Below, piece after piece: positions 51,204 to 63,610 of a stretch of DNA of 64,000 bases. Where the stretch lies: positions 3,238,166-3,302,165 of the forward strand of contig NC_087069.1 in NCBI RefSeq assembly GCF_963678635.1, written 5' to 3'. Under the pieces are notes generated by a model, which saw only the letters and a program-made list of their open reading frames with translations, ran no database searches and had not been told where the DNA came from. The position numbers were made by a program, and so were the translations under genes. This DNA comes from Symsagittifera roscoffensis. Lineage: Eukaryota > Xenacoelomorpha > Acoela > Convolutidae. The first letter of the stretch is position 1. Every line of letters starts with the position of its first letter.

Positions 51204-54200
51204 GTGAGTAGGATCCGGTTTCAAACGAAGTTTCATGTAAAGCTTTTTTTATATTTTGTGAGCAGGGGCCCGGTTTGAACCAGTAGCAAATTATTAAAAG
51301 CACTAGAATTTTATTACTGTAATTAAGTACCCTTGTATTTAGGCGCTATCTCTGAGTTATTCTCTATATAGCGTTTAAATTTAAACCTCTAGACTTATTG
51401 ACTTCCGTTGTTTTCAATGACGAAATTTTTTAATTTTTTCCCTTGCGATGAGCAAAGGTGTTGCAACCGGTTACTAGAATTTTTAATTGTAAAAAAAGTG
51501 GTCCCGGAAGTCGCCCTGCTCAAAAGATGTTTTGATAGTGGCCAATAAAAAAAAACGTGCAGTTTGTTTACATTTTTCTGACCACCCGCATCTTTATGAC
51601 GGAGGGTGGTCTAAGCAGGTCTTCAACGCAAAATATTGTGCTACTAATAAACGTTAAAGTGAGTAGAATTATGAATAACATCACAGCACAGCCATTTCAA
51701 CTGGTTTTGGTTTTTGTCTTATTGTTGACAAAAATTTGCCGAATTATCTCAGTTATCAGGGAATTGGAAATCTCACTATATCAATGTTTATGCTATCTAA
51801 TTTGGAGCTTTCATTTATTTTGGTATTAGTAACCAAGAACACCTCTCGAAATCAAAAGTGGTATTCACGAAGAAAACACAATGATCCTTGCGATTAGCAA
51901 GCGTTGACAAATCAAATTATGCATTTCTTTTGGATAACGTAAGTTCTGCTTTCGATTCCGGACATGGTCGGTTTTTCAGTTTTCTGTTGGAAACTCGTCA
52001 TAGTCGGGCTGTCATTAGTCCGGTTATTTTGTCGGCAAACATTGAAAAGCAAGGATATAGAATGTAGTAGTTAATCCCGAACGATTTGGGAAGCTCCGTA
52101 ACCCAGTTCGAGCAGGCTTTTGGCGCTCTTCTATTGGAGAGGGTGTGATATGTGCCTTTTGCGGCTGCTCATACAGCCGTTGGGTCCACCACTGGAAGGC
52201 GGCTCTTCTGGACCACGATGATTTTAAATGACCTGTCTTGTAATTGACAACTGTTTTGCAGAACAAGTGTTTTTTTTTGTAACCAGAATCATTTGTGAAA
52301 CCTCTGTAAGTTCCAAGCTCTTCATATTTGGTCTAGTGATAAAGAAATAGTCTTGGGAGACCAATGTATGAGATTGGACCTTGTTTTTTATACGTACGCA
52401 ACATTCGTACGGACATTAAATATCATTAGGAAAGCAATAAAAGTTTCCATTGACGACTGGCTGCCGTCAGATTCTAATTCACGTGTTTTCACTGTCTCGA
52501 CCTTGCCAGTTTTTTAATGCCTATTTTAGATTCGACAACGTTACGAGTTTGAGTCTATCAGCCGAAAGGAGCTTGCTCAGTTTTGTTTATATGCAAGATT
52601 AGCAATATACCAGAACACGAGGTTATATCTAAACAGGGCTGGTTAATACATTAATTTTTTGACGTCACAAACCCATTGAAGCTGGAATGACACTTCCTTG
52701 CTGTCAAATACTCATGCTTTGATTAAACACGAAATTGTTTTACCGGAATTTAATCTAATAAAATCAGGGCATTGGAACAGTTAAAATAGAAAAAGACTAG
52801 TCAGTCCTGAAAACGGTTTTTGTTTTCAAAACTTCCGATCTTCAGGATCCCATTGATTAGCTTCCTTAATTTCACAATTTCTTCTTTCTGGAGAGTCGGT
52901 CGATACAATCCTAGTTTTCGTCAGCTTGATACAAGATTTTCTGTTCTGTATTCGATTACCTGCTCAAAATGGACGTCGTCGCGTTTCCCGTAAATGAGGA
53001 CCTCATAAATCGAAATTAAAAAAACTCATTCAAAGCCCGCGAAATGTGTTTTTTGTGCCACTAACGTCGTTGTTTGCTAGGTTCATACTTTCCGGAGGGT
53101 TAGTTTGGCAGATCACCGTAGATTTTGAATTTTGTGCAGGTTAATTCTGAAATAACTGTACACAATAACATACTTTTCTTTAAAAGAACACTTGATTTTC
53201 GGATTATCGTTTTAGGCTGATATTATGACAGCTTACCTAACCAAAACATCCTTCGGATGCCCGAGTATTGCTATTTAACGTTGTTAACAACCAAAAATCG
53301 GATGTTGCGAGGGGTAGGGGGATTTGTCGTATAATTAAAGATCAAACAAAAAACCAAATAATACAAAGAACAACGAAAACAGCAAAAAATTGTAAATATG
53401 CCAAAGAAGACGCGATGCGTGTGGCTTGTTTGCTATTGGTTTGTCGGAACCGGACAGCCCCGTCAAACCTATCTGTTAAAACAAACTAATAGTTCCACGT
53501 TTTCAACTTAAAATTACCCGAAATACTAGAACTATGGGATTTTGTTAGAACTCCTGGCCAAAAAAACGTCAAAAGGCTTTTAATACTCACTCATTTGCTT
53601 TTCGTGATATAAAGTAACGAACTGAAATCATCAGAAAGAAAGAAAAATTTATTTCTGTGATTCAAAAATATACATATGAGAATTTCACACATTTACAAAA
53701 TCATTGACCAGAGGGGACCCTAAATGGACATTTTGGTCGCTGGGTAGTGCCTTAACGTTTCTAAGCAATATGTACAATTGTAACATAGGCAACAACTTTA
53801 GAAAACATAGAAACATAGAAAACAGTAGGGTTAGAAAATTCGTATTTTTTATAATCACGCATCAGTTAAAGCACAAATATAGCTGGTTAGTTGATGATGT
53901 TACCATTTCATGTTGTGAAGTTCAAGTTGTCACTAATCCAAATCCTTAAAATCAACATATCCAAAAGAGTCGTCTAGTAGAACCTAAAAATGCACTGGCA
54001 GCCGACCCTCTCGGAGTGTCAATTGAATTAATTCTTACTTCCCAGTAAAGAAAAACATAATCAGGCTTAAATGTGGACAAGGAATTGCGGATGAAAACAA
54101 TGGTTCAATAAATGGAGTTTGTTCAAAAATTCGTTCGATCAAGTCATAGTTCCCGAGAATAAAAAGGTGTTTCATTCTATGATCGTAATTACTACTTGCG

Positions 54201-54400
54201 AGACCTTTAACGACTGAAATTCAATTGGAATCAAATCAATTTCGTGAAATGTATTAAAGCGTTTAGATCCTCGATATACCAATGAATGTTTTTTCATTTA
54301 TGACTTGATTCGCATTGTTTTCATAAATTTTTTATTTGAACTTGTAGTAGTTCTGCTGTGTTAATCGAAGCAAAGTAAATCGTTTAGATAATTTTTGGAG
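51204..54400 (+). other. Axin intron, no gene recognised
   Basis: AT-rich sequence on the 3' side of the Axin donor. Short open frames occur (for example 52024-52266, minus) but none has recognisable homology, coding bias or splice context. No Axin downstream exon was identified. Confidence 0.5.
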
Positions 54401-54419
54401 TGATGGCCGGATAAAGAAC

Positions 54420-57200
54420 ATATAAGAAGTTTTATTATCTCATATATGTACACTTCATATTGTGTTAAGATTTTTCTTTAGGCAAAAACGTCTGAAATAC
54501 TGTCGTGGAATTTGCGAAAAGACATCAGCCTAACATTTTTCCTTTGTAAAATTATGGTTGAATTGAAAGCCTTGAAATTTGTACACCCGTAAAACAGAAT
54601 ATCATATTGTATCTATGATACACTGTTTGATTCATAATATTGATAAAGAACACCAGATAGCGCATACCGCCTAATTTTTGCGCAATTTTGTTGTGAAAGT
54701 CTATCTATACATTTAAATTCAAATTGTGATCTATGTTCACTCCCAAATATTTCCATGACATTTCCAAGGACAAGTTTTTATTTTGAAAAGAGATGGTATT
54801 GGTAGAAGCGCTTCTTTGTTATTTTTAATTGAATGTTTTAGATTTAGGGATAGTTTATTTCTGAGTCATCGTGCTACTGCATAAAAATCATAACTTAAAA
54901 TTTCTAAAGAACTGTCAAGGCACATGATCGGGGTATCGTCAGCGAATTAAAATATTTTAAGGTTTTGCATACAATTGGTAGATCATTAACATAAATGAGA
55001 AAATTCAATGGATCTAATTTTGAACTTTTGGGTGCTGGACTTGTGACCTTATGATAATCAGAACAAATACCATTTGTTTGACCACTTTGCTTGCGGTTTG
55101 GTAGATAGCTATTTATCCAACTATAGCAGGTATTGGTAATTCCGTGTTATGGAAGCTTTTTCTTCAAGATATAGGATCTATTGTATCGAATAGCTTTTTC
55201 AGATCGAGAAAAATTGTAGAGTTGACATTCTGTTAGGAGCTTCGCCTTTTTCAGTTAACTTGGCAGTGGCATCAAGTGTGCCGTGCTGTATCCTATAGCC
55301 GAATTGTTAAGTTTAAATTTATTCAAAATTTTCAAGATAGTCATATTCTATTAAACATAACTCTTTCAAAAACGTTAGGTATTGAGGGTAGCAGCGCTAT
55401 AGGCCAATAGCTATTCTTGTGAAAATTTCGGAACCTTCTTTATGTGACGATTTTAGACCTGTATACCATTATTTTTCATTTTTGAAAATTTGTTAGTGAT
55501 TTCTGTTTCAGTGGATGGCTCTAAATGTATTGGCATGAAAGGTTCCAGAATTCTGATTTCTAAGTTTACTTTTGGTGTATTTAAACTCAGTCTTTCCGCT
55601 ACATTTGCGAAAAAATTGTTAAAGTCATCTCAATTTTTTTTCCGACGCTTCTTACAAAAGACCAGTTTTGTTGTTATTTTGCCCATAGATTTGCTGTTAA
55701 TGTGATTTCCTTTAAGTAGATTTAAAAATTGATAAATTTGTCTGGAGTCGCCATGTCGTACTTTTATTCACATAGTAGCACCTTTTTGATACCTTATTTT
55801 CTTTCTCAACTTTGCTTCTTAATTCGGTATGTCTTTGTATGGTTATTCCTCCATATTCCTCCTGTTTTGGCACATACTACGATGGAGTTTAATAATCAAT
55901 TTTTTCATTTGGTTTGTAAACCAAGGAGGACACTGTTTCTTTTTGACGCCGCACTATCATGGGAGTAAATTTCTTAGAAATTTTTATTATGATCGCATGG
56001 AACTTCTGATTTGCCTCATTTACATTCACTGTTTATTAATTGATGTTTTTTTCTGTAATTGTTCGCAATTAATCCTGCTTTCGTGTAGATGATTTAAGAA
56101 AACTAGCATCTCTCTTGTGAGCTGATATACTCTGACATTATATATAGTCGGTTTCGAATGTTTTCCTAACCGGTTGATAATCTTTAAATTTTTCGTGCGT
56201 TAGTACTTCTATCTCGCATCCTTGCAAGCCATTTACTACAAAACGATCTCAGTAAGATTGAGTATTTTCTGATTTTCTAGTTGGTAAGTTGCTTGATATT
56301 TAAATCCCATTCGACTGGATTGTATCTAAATATCTTGACGGATTGTATTTATATTAATATCTCCACATACAAAAATAGACTTTTAAATGTTTTTCAAAAT
56401 ATTCTAGCGTGTGATCTAAATTTTCAATGAACTGCAATTTTTTTTGCTTCTAGGTGGGTTATAAATTAAGATGAAGATGTAACGCTTACCTTCTATCCTA
56501 AGTTCTAACGTTTAACTTTTATTTCTAGATGTATCTAATTTTGTATAATTTTCACATCATTGTCACATTGAAAAAAAAACGGCTCCTTCTCGGGTAGGTC
56601 GCGGTTTGGAGACATATTTAAATTCAGCCCTTACATATTAGGTCACATTGTCAAGTTTAGATCGACTCAAGTCTGTATACTAGCTCTTCTTGCTCGTTGC
56701 TATGTTTTTTAGGAGATCTTGAATTCACTAGTAGACCATTAATTGTTAGTTTACTTCAACTTAAATTATCACCCGGAATGTGCGCATTTGTTTGCTAATT
56801 GAGACAAAAATAATTTTTTTGATATTTAATGTGTCCTTCGTCTTCAAACAGTCCTCTTATTGAAAACACTCCTTTGTATCTTTTCCTTTCTTCCGGCAGC
56901 AATTGTTTCCTTCTTTCGTCCTAACTTTTTCTAATTTTGGATCTGTTTCATCAGGTCGAAGAACTTCACTCGTGGAACAGTGAGGTCTTCAAAACTGTTA
57001 TTCTTATGCTTTTCACTATCTTCAAGTTTTTTTTAAATTTTCAGCTGCTCAATTCTCGAAGATCTTCTCTAAAATCGTACAATAATGGGTCTGGTGCCAT
57101 GATTACGAGCAGGTAGTCGGTGTGCAATTGAAATATTCAATCACTGATTCTCGCTCCTACTTTTCCTGCCAATTCTATTACTTTCTTATGAGTTATGACT
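54420..57200 (-). pseudogene. Decayed Jockey/CR1-like non-LTR retrotransposon
   Basis: Reading the minus strand from 57150, RPIIVRF and a basic helix resemble the end of a non-LTR ORF1. Further along, at about 55300-54950, the RT is recognisable despite many stops: FLDLKKLFDTID, then NTCYSWINSYLPNRKQS, then SKLDPLNFLIYVNDLP (RT motifs around the conserved LGPLLFLIYINDLP). At 54770-54720 comes WKYLGVNIDHNL, the post-palm motif. The Asp-Asp motif itself is eroded. Order and spacing fit one element of about 2.7 kb. It lies within the putative Axin intron. The clade is inferred from motif wording only. Confidence 0.75.
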
Positions 57201-59200
57201 GGAGTGTATAACTCATAGAGTAATTTCGGATAGGGTACACCGTCTGCTCGTCACGCTATCTTATTTTCGGCCGGATAGATTCGTGCAACTTCTTAGTCTA
57301 ATACCGATCCTAATCTTACTCTTATACTATCTAGTCTCAGGTTGTTTAACTAGTCTCTGCTAGGCTCAATAGATCTAGGGTATACTGGTTTATTGCGGCT
57401 GCTGAAGTGCTCGGGAGAGTCCAACTAATTTCTAAGTTAAATTCAAATCTCTCTGGTGCTGAAATTACAAGTAACTTCAGCACTTACAAATAAGTGGGTT
57501 GTTAGTTAGATGGATCATGATTGGTTAATATTAAATACTTTACATTGGTAAAACATTTAATTTATCCAATCATAAAATATAGTTTAGATCAGGTTCCACC
57601 CATCCGGGTTTTACAGAGTTTTTTAGAACAGTTCTTCTGTAATTCAAGGATGGATGATGGACGTTGGTATTTGGCGAACATCATATTTCTTTGTTTCCTT
57701 TTTGTTTAGGAAGTTCCAGGAAACTGGAGTTAGAGACATAAGACGTTGTGTTCTTCTTGTGACAACGACTGAGTCTCTGCAACAAAACCAATTCTGATTT
57801 CAGAATGGTTGGCTATGTCAGGTTTTTCTGTTCTTCGGGGAGAACTTCTTTTGTGTCTGATCTAGCTTGGGAATGGCGTGGAGATTGTGCGTGGAGGGGA
57901 TGCCTGGTTACTCGGATCTGTACGTACACTTGGGTCATCGAGGTGGTCATTGGTCTAGTTCAATGAAGTCCTTTTCTGCGAGGTCAAGTCGTACTCTAAA
58001 TCCTTTGAGTTGTGATTGTGAGCGGCATATCGATTGTAGTTGGTCATTCTCTCTCGAGTGTAGTGAGGTCGTCTTGTCTTTTGATGTTCGTCCTTGGTGT
58101 TGTATTCTGATCTATATATTGCATCATGTGATTTTACATTTTATAAAACTTTTATTAGTTTAATATTTTTTAATAATGATTTTAGTTAGTTGTTTTCACA
58201 AAAGCTTTTTGTTTTAGTTCGGTTATTTTGAAGAGTTACTCACCCTTGAGTAGCTCTTATTAAAAATAAAGGTGTGGTCACAAAGCGTGGATGTAGCGCG
58301 GTGGGTTAGGCCGGCTATAGAGCATGCTCAGGACGTCCTTCCTGGTGGGTTAGGCCAGGTGTGGGAGTATGATTTCATGCGGTTTTTGTGAGGGGTCCTG
58401 TTATGTGACAACGTTTTATGTTGGGTTTGTTGTGGTTTTTCTTATGTTTCGTTGGTTGTGTCCTTTTTTCAAAAATCAAATTGTTTGTGGTATGGGTTTG
58501 TCTTTCGACTTTTTTGTGTTTTATTATTTCTTTCTAAGACTTTGTAATAGTCTTCAAAAGAATAAATTATCCAGTTTTAAACTGGGTTAATCCGGTTTGG
58601 GTACCGTTGGTTTCCTTTTCTTAGTCATGCTGTTATTCTATGATTTGTGGTATTTAGTAAGCTGCGTTGGTTAGTTTTGTTTAGTATATGATTCCTTTCC
58701 AACCGGGTTAAAGGAAAGTTTGAAACATGTTATTATATGTTAGAGTTGTTGAGTGTGAAAACTTGAAACTGAAATTCATTATTTTAAACAATTCTTCGTG
58801 GGCGAGCTGTGCGAGTGTGGATAGAATTTCTGTGCGAATGAATGAAAATATCAAAAGGTTAGTACTGCAATTGCATTTTATTAATTTACTGCGTAGAATT
58901 TGGAAATTTACTGCTAGTTATGGGGGAATTTTAAGATACAAATTTTCATCATAATTAGATTTACTGCTTTGGGGGAAAATTTTATAAATTAATTTACTGC
59001 ATTGGTATTATATTTATTTTAATTGTTGGTGCAAAAGTTTAATAGGGTCTTAAACAGTTTTGAAGAAGTTTGCTATTTTTTATTTTTCTTTTGTGAATTT
59101 TTCAGATGATCGAGGATGAAGGCTAAAAATCTAAAGAAAACATGAATAAAGAATGGTGAGTTTTTTCAATATTTTAATTAGTTAGTAATATTTACTTAAT
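57200..59200. other. AT-rich stretch without recognised genes
   Basis: Nothing certain. Two copies of gtgggttaggcc lie at 58299 and 58346 inside a short GC-richer segment, and tttactgc recurs four times at 58870-59005. If the right-hand element has a 3' LTR it should begin in this stretch, but no partner LTR is in the window to prove it. Confidence 0.4.
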
Positions 59201-59213
59201 TCATACTTACCTG
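59201..59213 (-). promoter_or_regulatory. Splice-donor-like site directly after the 593-aa ORF
   Basis: On the minus strand TAA is followed at once by CAG|GTAAGTATGA, a near-perfect 5' splice site. It suggests the transcript is spliced in its 3' part, or is coincidence. Confidence 0.35.
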
Positions 59214-60995
59214 TTAGTCGTCGGGGAAAAAACCGTGGGGGAAGATGTCGTGAATTAGTTCTGAAGTTGTGAGTAGTTTAGCTAGAATGCGGATGATATT
59301 TTTAGTTTGAAGCAGTGGCCAAAGCAATTGAAGTGCCTTAATAGTGGTTAGTTCTTCAGTGCCTACTGCAAACTCATAAGGTGTGTTTTGGATTAAGTTA
59401 TATAATTTGTGGTTAAATTTAGTGTTGTGGATGAATTCTAAAATTGGGATTTCTATAGGCTGTACAAACTCGTGCGGGATAAGGAAGGGTCGGGATTCTT
59501 CGGCGTTGAAGGTCTTGGTGATGGGGCAGAAAATGTACATTTGGGTTATGGGGTCATAATTACGAAGAATACCATGGAGGTTAGTGTCTTTAATACAATA
59601 TGTGAAATTTAGGAAATACGGTGAAGTGTATTTTGAGTTGATGAATTGGAAACGATGGTGTGGTTGTCTAGATGGTGTGTGGAGGTCAAAGTGATTTTGG
59701 ATGAAGCGATAATAACTATATGTATGTGTTTGTTTAGTGCGCAACATAATATCGTGTGAGCAGTGTAAATCTCTTTCGTGTGGTGCAAGGAAATGAAAGG
59801 TTAGTGAAAAGATTTGGAAGCGTTCTTTAAAACTTTCGTATGCCTGTGTGTTTGTTAGTGCTTCTGAAATAATGTGATCAAACTTTCGGTCGAAGATGTT
59901 TAGTGTAAATACATATGGTGTCTTGATGAAAAATTTCTCGGTGATTTGTGGATTAGCGAAGCGATCGTCGTCTAAGAATTGATCTTGGTTAGCTCTGATG
60001 ATGTTGTGATCGTAGTATTCTAGTGTATATTCATTAGCTCTAGGTGCAGTGTGTGTTTTTAGTGATTTTTTATATCCAACGTAAGTAAACTGTCTAGCGG
60101 TTAGTGGTGTAGTTAGTTGATATAGCATGTCCTTATTTCGCTCTATATCGATGTGAGTGTTAGATAAGGGTAAGCAAAGAGGGTTAGTGAAATAATAGTA
60201 TGAGGTCCAAGAGAGAGTGGGCATTAAAACGTATTCATCTACAAAGTTGCGTGTTTCGTTAGCGTCGTGAGGGGTGTTTAAGGTGTATTGTGGAAACGAG
60301 GGTAAAGTGATAGCTAAAAATTCTTTAGTGTTAGTATGCTGGGGGTGGTTGATGTATTCACGGGCTGTTCCTGGTTTTGCTGGGAAAGGATGGTTGGGGA
60401 ATTTTCTTTTAAAAGTGCGGTAAGCTCTAGTTGTGTTTAGTGAAGATATAGTGGATGTGGATGATGGTGTTAATGATTCAGTATAATTTGTAGAGGGTGT
60501 AGGGGGATTGGATGAATCTGTAGTGGAGGAGATTTGGTTTATGGTCGGGGTGTTAAGATGGTAGGGTTGTTGTTGGAGGGTAATAAAATTATCTAATTCT
60601 GGGGAGATTCGGGGGGTGTCTGGAGAATGAGATGATTGGTCAGAATGGTATGAGGAGTAGGTTGGGGTGACTTGGGAAGCATAAGAGGGTGTGGGAGTGA
60701 TTGGGTCAGGGTTATTTGACAATATGGGTTGAAAAGGAGGTTGAGAAAAATTAGAAGGGTTATGAAAATTATTGGATGGGGACGGTTCTGAGTCGGCAAA
60801 TTCATCGGGGGTTTCAATATTCGGGTTATTTAGCTGTGAGATGGAGTATAAAACTGAAATATGTGAGTTAGTGTCGGAATTCATGCCTGATGTTACATTG
60901 CTAGAAAAAGCAAAAAGTGGTATGATTGGGATTGAAGAGGTAAGATTGGTTGGATGGGAATTTGATCGGTGTAGTGATCCAAGTTGGCGGCTCAT
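59214..60995 (-). CDS. 593-aa protein of unknown function downstream of the envelope-like gene
   Basis: The ATG at 60995 shares ATGA with the stop of the glycoprotein gene, so the two are probably translated from one RNA. Residues 1-200 are Ser/Thr/Pro/Asn-rich and likely disordered. The remainder is a folded-looking domain rich in Tyr, Phe and His (YYYFTNPLC, FHFLAPHERDLHCSHDIM, FLNFTYCIKDTN). No signal peptide, membrane segment or enzymatic motif is recognised. The gene is uninterrupted and shares the A/C-rich, G-poor coding strand of its neighbours, so it belongs to the same element. It may be an accessory or structural protein, but I cannot say which. Confidence 0.8.
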   Translation of the reverse strand: MSRQLGSLHRSNSHPTNLTSSIPIIPLFAFSSNVTSGMNSDTNSHISVLYSISQLNNPNIETPDEFADSEPSPSNNFHNPSNFSQPPFQPILSNNPDPITPTPSYASQVTPTYSSYHSDQSSHSPDTPRISPELDNFITLQQQPYHLNTPTINQISSTTDSSNPPTPSTNYTESLTPSSTSTISSLNTTRAYRTFKRKFPNHPFPAKPGTAREYINHPQHTNTKEFLAITLPSFPQYTLNTPHDANETRNFVDEYVLMPTLSWTSYYYFTNPLCLPLSNTHIDIERNKDMLYQLTTPLTARQFTYVGYKKSLKTHTAPRANEYTLEYYDHNIIRANQDQFLDDDRFANPQITEKFFIKTPYVFTLNIFDRKFDHIISEALTNTQAYESFKERFQIFSLTFHFLAPHERDLHCSHDIMLRTKQTHTYSYYRFIQNHFDLHTPSRQPHHRFQFINSKYTSPYFLNFTYCIKDTNLHGILRNYDPITQMYIFCPITKTFNAEESRPFLIPHEFVQPIEIPILEFIHNTKFNHKLYNLIQNTPYEFAVGTEELTTIKALQLLWPLLQTKNIIRILAKLLTTSELIHDIFPHGFFPDD

Positions 60996-63610
60996 CGTGG
61001 GCTAAAAAAATTATTATTTTGAGATTGAAAAGCGGTGGTATGGGGCTGTTCAATAATTTGTTCATAAGTATTATCATCTTGTGATTGATGTGTCATTATA
61101 TGTTGGACGGGACTTTGCGATGTATTGAGTCGAAAATTTGGATTATGTGTGATTGCTAAATTTCGAAAATTTCGTGGGACTAGGGATAGTGGATGGTTAT
61201 TTGGTAGGGGTGGTAGTTGTGGTGCCGTTGGCTGTGTGTCGACATTGTTATGTTCTTCGTCGTATGTATTTTGTCGTGTTGTTATTTTTGTGTTATATTC
61301 TTTTATTTGTGCGTCTAAAAGAATTTTGTTTATAGATGTGGAAAAAATTCCAAAAAATCCTGCAAAGAGTATGCGTGCTACGCTTGCTTGTCTGTTTACT
61401 TGTGTGTGTATAGCACATGTATTGTAGATTCCTTTTAAGAGTGAGAAAAGAAATCCAATAAAGTTAAACATTGCGTATAAAATAGTCAATTTTTCTAAGA
61501 TGTAGTAGGGCCATCCTAGAAAATCAAGGATCTCATTTTTGAGTGTAACGAAGCTAAAAATGTTAATTGGTGATATATCTTGGGGACGGTATTTTTCGCC
61601 GTTTAGATATATATAATCTTTAATGTCTTTAAAATATCCGCTATAGTCTTGCGTGTAGATATCGGCAAATCCTGCGGTTTCTGCAAGTTTGCGTAAGTTT
61701 TGGTCTATTGATTGTCTTTGTATTGTGTCCATTTGTGTTAATAATTCCTGGAATTGTTGTGTTCTAATGTGATGTTGAAAATCTGATTTTGAGTATATTC
61801 CTATTGATTGTAAGTCTATATTTGGGTTTCGAGCGATAGCGCGAATGCTTTCTGGTGAAAATTTTTTGAGTGATTGCATTAATGTGGGATATGGAGTGAG
61901 AAGGTAATATTTATTTTCATCAGGGTTTAGTTGTACTACATTGTGGCTATTTTCTGATCCACATGGGACTGCGGTATCCCAGAAATAGGTTCTTCGTGAA
62001 AGTGTATCCACGAAATGTACTTTATTCTTATAAAAGATAGGGATTCTTTTATAACATCGTTTATCTTCAAAAACGTAGAGTGGTGATACTTTATTGGTAC
62101 AAGTATAAAACCATAAGATGTTTCCTTCGTAGTCTAAAAAATTTGATCTATTTCCTGATAATAAGTATCCTGCGTAGGGTATTTTTAATACTGCTAGTGC
62201 AAGTGATTGTAATATTTGTGTTCGTTCTAATTCGCATAGTTGGTGTAGTGTTTCTAATTCGGAGAGTGACATTTCTTGAAAAATTCGGCTAATTGTATAA
62301 TCTAGTTTCATATCTAAATGAATATTATAGTGGATATTACCGAAATATGTAGTATTCATTAGTGATAATTCTTGTAAGCGTGTGCTTCTGGTGTCATAAG
62401 GTTTTAGATGTCCACCAGGTTGTCCGTTGCTTTTTTCAAAATTAACTGGTATATAGGATGTTCCTTCGTTTAGAGGATGACCTGTGGCATATGGGTCGAT
62501 TTTTACTTTTCCAGTGGTCATGTCGAATCCTTTTTCGTATTCAACTAATATTTCAGAGTATTGTGTTCTGTGAAGTGGATTCCTGTATTTACATGCAAGT
62601 TCTGTTTCTTGATATATTTGAAAACGTGTCAATTTATTTTCTATATTGTCTATGTTTCTAAAATCGGAACTTAGTTTTCGTGATGGATGGACTTGTTCAT
62701 AAGGAATTGATTGTATGAAATATTTTTCGTGAAATTTTATCATACGAGCGTGTATTTTTGCTACTTGAAATGTTGTACATGTATCTTCGGGGAACCAAAC
62801 AATTGTTGCTTGTGTTCTTGTTGTAGGGTCGCAATATCCTTGATCATTTTTACAAGGTAGTCGGATTCCTTGATAGATCATTGTATTATCAGATAAATCT
62901 CGTGTGAGTTGTATTTTTTCGAGTTGTATTTTCCAATCGAAAAACATTATTTCTTGGTATCCTTTATTTTTTGTGTCTGCTTTGCAGTTTGATGGGTTAT
63001 TTATACCAATGTGTGGTATCCAATGTTTATCATGTAGGTCATAGGTTAATCGTCCGTGTGCGCCGTTATACGGGTATTTTTCGTCTAGTTTTATATGTCC
63101 TTGGTGTCTTTCAAGTTGTGATTGATGTACAGAGTCTGAAAAAACTTGAAAATTAACTAATTTTCTTTGGGAGTTTTTATTTTGTGTGATGTTTAGTCTA
63201 AGTAATTCATTTTTACAATCGTCGGGATTGAGATGTAAAAGACGTTCTATATTACTTTGATAGAATGATTCATGGTCAAGTCGGTTTTTGTTGCCGTTGG
63301 AGACTTGTGAACAATGTACTTTCTTTTCGGAGAATGTCGCTGTGAATTTATAACCTGTAACTGTTGTTGCTCGGGCTTTTGAATAGAGTGTTGCTATGAT
63401 ATCTGTGGTTTCTATAGCTTGTGGTTCTGTTTCACATTGTGATACTTGATTTATTGCATATTTATGTAGTGTTTTTTGTTCATTTTCTTCGCAATCGTAA
63501 TGTGTTACTAATAAATCTTGTGGTCCTGTACGAGGGGAAGGGTTTATGTTTTGATTTGAGGTTACTAGAAAAAAGAGTTGGAGAAAAATTAATAATTTTA
63601 GAATATACAT
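60992..63610 (-). CDS. Envelope-like membrane glycoprotein of a retroelement or endogenous virus
   Basis: 872 aa. Residues 1-18 form a signal peptide (MYILKLLIFLQLFFLVTS). The long ectodomain has many cysteines and possible N-glycosylation sites (for example RLNITQ, LMNTTYF, SGNRSNF). Near the C-terminus hydrophobic segments at about 700-726 and 745-765 would anchor it. The tail of about 107 residues contains PTAP (about 794-797), the ESCRT-I (Tsg101) late-domain motif. The early Tyr-Asp-Cys and spaced cysteines are reminiscent of the chuvirus/mononegavirus-like glycoproteins captured by invertebrate LTR elements, but I cannot confirm this by eye. It lacks an obvious baculovirus-F-type fusion peptide. 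The frame is intact over 2.6 kb, which suggests a young insertion. The start overlaps the upstream frame by 13 bases. Confidence 0.75.
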   Translation of the reverse strand: MYILKLLIFLQLFFLVTSNQNINPSPRTGPQDLLVTHYDCEENEQKTLHKYAINQVSQCETEPQAIETTDIIATLYSKARATTVTGYKFTATFSEKKVHCSQVSNGNKNRLDHESFYQSNIERLLHLNPDDCKNELLRLNITQNKNSQRKLVNFQVFSDSVHQSQLERHQGHIKLDEKYPYNGAHGRLTYDLHDKHWIPHIGINNPSNCKADTKNKGYQEIMFFDWKIQLEKIQLTRDLSDNTMIYQGIRLPCKNDQGYCDPTTRTQATIVWFPEDTCTTFQVAKIHARMIKFHEKYFIQSIPYEQVHPSRKLSSDFRNIDNIENKLTRFQIYQETELACKYRNPLHRTQYSEILVEYEKGFDMTTGKVKIDPYATGHPLNEGTSYIPVNFEKSNGQPGGHLKPYDTRSTRLQELSLMNTTYFGNIHYNIHLDMKLDYTISRIFQEMSLSELETLHQLCELERTQILQSLALAVLKIPYAGYLLSGNRSNFLDYEGNILWFYTCTNKVSPLYVFEDKRCYKRIPIFYKNKVHFVDTLSRRTYFWDTAVPCGSENSHNVVQLNPDENKYYLLTPYPTLMQSLKKFSPESIRAIARNPNIDLQSIGIYSKSDFQHHIRTQQFQELLTQMDTIQRQSIDQNLRKLAETAGFADIYTQDYSGYFKDIKDYIYLNGEKYRPQDISPINIFSFVTLKNEILDFLGWPYYILEKLTILYAMFNFIGFLFSLLKGIYNTCAIHTQVNRQASVARILFAGFFGIFSTSINKILLDAQIKEYNTKITTRQNTYDEEHNNVDTQPTAPQLPPLPNNHPLSLVPRNFRNLAITHNPNFRLNTSQSPVQHIMTHQSQDDNTYEQIIEQPHTTAFQSQNNNFFSPR

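Noticed and set aside
52024-52266. 80-codon minus-strand ORF in the Axin intron
   Set aside because: Somewhat GC-richer than its surroundings but with no domain, start context or splice pattern that I can support.
58285-58360. tRNA-like A-box (tagcgcggtgg) suggesting a SINE head
   Set aside because: No B-box follows at usual spacing and no second copy lies in the window.
51204-59200. Further Axin exons (GSK3 site, beta-catenin site, DIX)
   Set aside because: Looked for the characteristic motifs in plus-strand frames and found none. They must lie beyond the window or are too short to see.
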